The translations under genes and the position numbers were made by a program. Below the pieces are notes generated by a model, which was not told where the DNA came from, searched no databases, and saw only the letters and a list, made by a program, of their open reading frames with translations. Positions 62,747 through 64,000 of a stretch of DNA of 64,000 bases are shown piece by piece. The stretch spans positions 1-64,000 of the forward strand of contig DASVVO010000003.1 of NCBI GenBank assembly GCA_036386515.1. Direction: 5' to 3'. This stretch comes from JAIVJZ01 sp036386515. GTDB taxonomy: Bacteria > Acidobacteriota > Blastocatellia > Pyrinomonadales > Pyrinomonadaceae. Each line of letters opens with the position of its first letter. Within the stretch, counting starts at the first letter, position 1.

Positions 62747-64000
62747 ATGAGTGACGAGATAGCCGCAGCCCTGCGTGAACAACTCGGCGAGGTGCGGAGC
62801 GCGAGCGAGCGGCGCACCGTGGCCGGACTCGTGCGCGCGCTCGGCCAACTCCCCGCCGAGAGAGCGCGCGCCGCGCTCGAAGTGAGCGCGGGGCTGGCAG
62901 GTTTGAGCCTGCGCGTCGGGCTGGAATTTTTGCGCGCGGCGGTGGGCGCGGCGCAGGTGTTGGAAGCGGCGGAGTTGCGCGAGTGGGGCGAGATGGGGCG
63001 GCGGCTGGCAATGGCCGACGTGGAGACGGGCGCGAACTTCTTCAAGGCGGGCGTGGCCGAACTGCTCGAAGTTCCGGCCGAGACGCGCCCGCTGTTGTTT
63101 CAAGTGTGCGCGCGCCAGTTGCCGCTCTCGACTTCCATCGCCGTCGAGACTTTCAAACGCGCGCCGGAACTGGCGCGCGCCGCCGGGGACGACGAGTTGC
63201 TGGCCGCCACCTTTGCGGTCGCGCTGGAGATCGCGCGCCGCTCCGCGCGCCACAGCGCGGACTTTCTCGCCGCCTCGCCCGCCGCCTTCGAGCATCTCGA
63301 AACATACCGGGCGCGCGGGGACGCGGGGCAGCAGCAGCACGAAGTGGCGCGCGCCGCGCTGCATCTGGCGGGGGCGTTCGCCGCGCGCGCGGGCGGCGTC
63401 GCCGCTGACGCGTGGACGAATCTGCCCGCCGCCACCGCCGCGCTCGACGCCCAACAAGCTCACACGCTCTTTCGCCACACGGAGCAGTTTCTCGAACGCG
63501 GCGGCGCGGCCGCCTTGCACGTCCTGATCGCGGGCGGCGAGGTGCTGCGGCTCACGCCGCAAGTCTTCACCGATTGGACGGCTTTGCTGCACGCGGTCGC
63601 CGCGCAGGGCAACGCCCCGCTCGTCTCGCTCGCGCGTCACAGCCCGCTTTTCTTCCGCGCCCTTCCTTCGCCCGGCGCGCGCGCCGCGCCCGTAGGCGAA
63701 CTCGCGCGGCGCGTCATCACGGCGACGCGCGCCGTGGCCGTCGTGGATGCCGAGGCGGCGATCTCGTGTTTTCGTTCCGCGCCCGCCGCCTTGCGCGCAA
63801 CTTCCATCGAACAATTCGAGCAGTGGGCGCACGACGGCCTCTCGCTCAAACGCAACGACTCGCGCACGCGCCGCAGTTACTACGCGCTCGAAACCAGGCA
63901 GAGCAACGCCGCGCTCGCGCAAGGCGGCGCGGGACTCTCGCTCGACGCCGTGGCCTCCACGCTTCGTCTCTACGTCGAAGGATTGACCGGCCGCGCCGTG
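62747..64000 (+). CDS. NorD/CoxE-like protein, 3' truncated by window end
   Basis: The first 418 residues of a large protein are visible; the frame is open to the window end. It starts 6 bp after the TIR gene stop, so translation is probably coupled. The visible part is all-helical and Ala/Arg-rich (HEAT-like to about 340). It then shows TRRSYYALETRQSNAALAQG and a TLRLYVEGLTGRAV segment. This resembles the region just before the von Willebrand A domain in NorD-like MoxR partners. The VWA domain itself would lie beyond 64000, so the assignment is by context plus this motif. The GC content is high (45 of 60 in 63181-63240), unlike the TIR gene. Confidence 0.68.
   Translation, partial: MSDEIAAALREQLGEVRSASERRTVAGLVRALGQLPAERARAALEVSAGLAGLSLRVGLEFLRAAVGAAQVLEAAELREWGEMGRRLAMADVETGANFFKAGVAELLEVPAETRPLLFQVCARQLPLSTSIAVETFKRAPELARAAGDDELLAATFAVALEIARRSARHSADFLAASPAAFEHLETYRARGDAGQQQHEVARAALHLAGAFAARAGGVAADAWTNLPAATAALDAQQAHTLFRHTEQFLERGGAAALHVLIAGGEVLRLTPQVFTDWTALLHAVAAQGNAPLVSLARHSPLFFRALPSPGARAAPVGELARRVITATRAVAVVDAEAAISCFRSAPAALRATSIEQFEQWAHDGLSLKRNDSRTRRSYYALETRQSNAALAQGGAGLSLDAVASTLRLYVEGLTGRAV

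Overview
The window looks like chromosomal DNA of a GC-rich, Gram-negative-type, heterotrophic bacterium, most probably an Acidobacteriota member of the Blastocatellia type. That placement is an inference. It rests on a fused branched-chain 2-oxoacid dehydrogenase E1, a PEP-CTERM protein, a TIGR03118/Calx-beta/DUF4214 protein, paired M16 peptidases, an FG-GAP-tailed Ser/Thr kinase and many secreted TPR or PDZ proteins. No rRNA or tRNA gene was seen, so a phylogeny of DnaK, SecA or SerS would be needed to confirm it.

Left third (1-28 kb): dnaK-dnaJ, pgsA, a metallophosphoesterase and an SLC13/TrkA-C transporter run on the minus strand and face a small response regulator. Next come a beta-CASP nuclease, a PAP2 phosphatase, a PEP-CTERM protein, an L,D-transpeptidase, a 5'-nucleotidase and an LPG-synthase-like membrane protein. 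A plus-strand block follows: acyl-CoA dehydrogenase, TPR protein, HicB-like protein and E1 alpha-beta fusion, which fits branched-chain amino acid breakdown. Then come a secreted RskA-like protein, an HtrA/TPR protease, an M16 peptidase pair (one lacking the zinc motif) and a Ser/Thr kinase.

Middle third (28-49 kb): small membrane proteins (DUF2752, DUF2085, zinc ribbon), a PDZ protein, several small hypothetical proteins, a lower-GC patch with an excisionase-like regulator, ispH, an SGNH lipoprotein, a Ski2-like helicase, two adjacent paralogues of unknown function, secA, a TPR/TonB-C protein, a large conserved hypothetical protein, a DUF2227 protein and an LpxL-like acyltransferase.

Right third (49-64 kb): an orphan promoter with a possible small RNA, fabG, galU, serS, an S41-like protease, sppA, the TIGR03118/DUF4214 protein, mnmA, and finally a tight operon of a MoxR/CbbQ AAA+ ATPase, a TIR-like (PF10137-type) protein and a NorD/CoxE-like protein cut off by the window end. 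This last operon is the best candidate for an undescribed system: a TIR effector-like gene of lower GC sits between the two halves of a MoxR-VWA pair, with only 6 bp before the third gene.

The other striking feature is at the level of DNA. Thirteen intergenic spacers hold palindromes whose arms are tandem 7-base words (8-base in one). Each has its own word, and the right arm is the reverse complement of the left. Two copies of a 200-bp nested palindrome and one perfect 24-bp inverted repeat add to this. These repeats, rather than ordinary terminators, fill many gene ends here.
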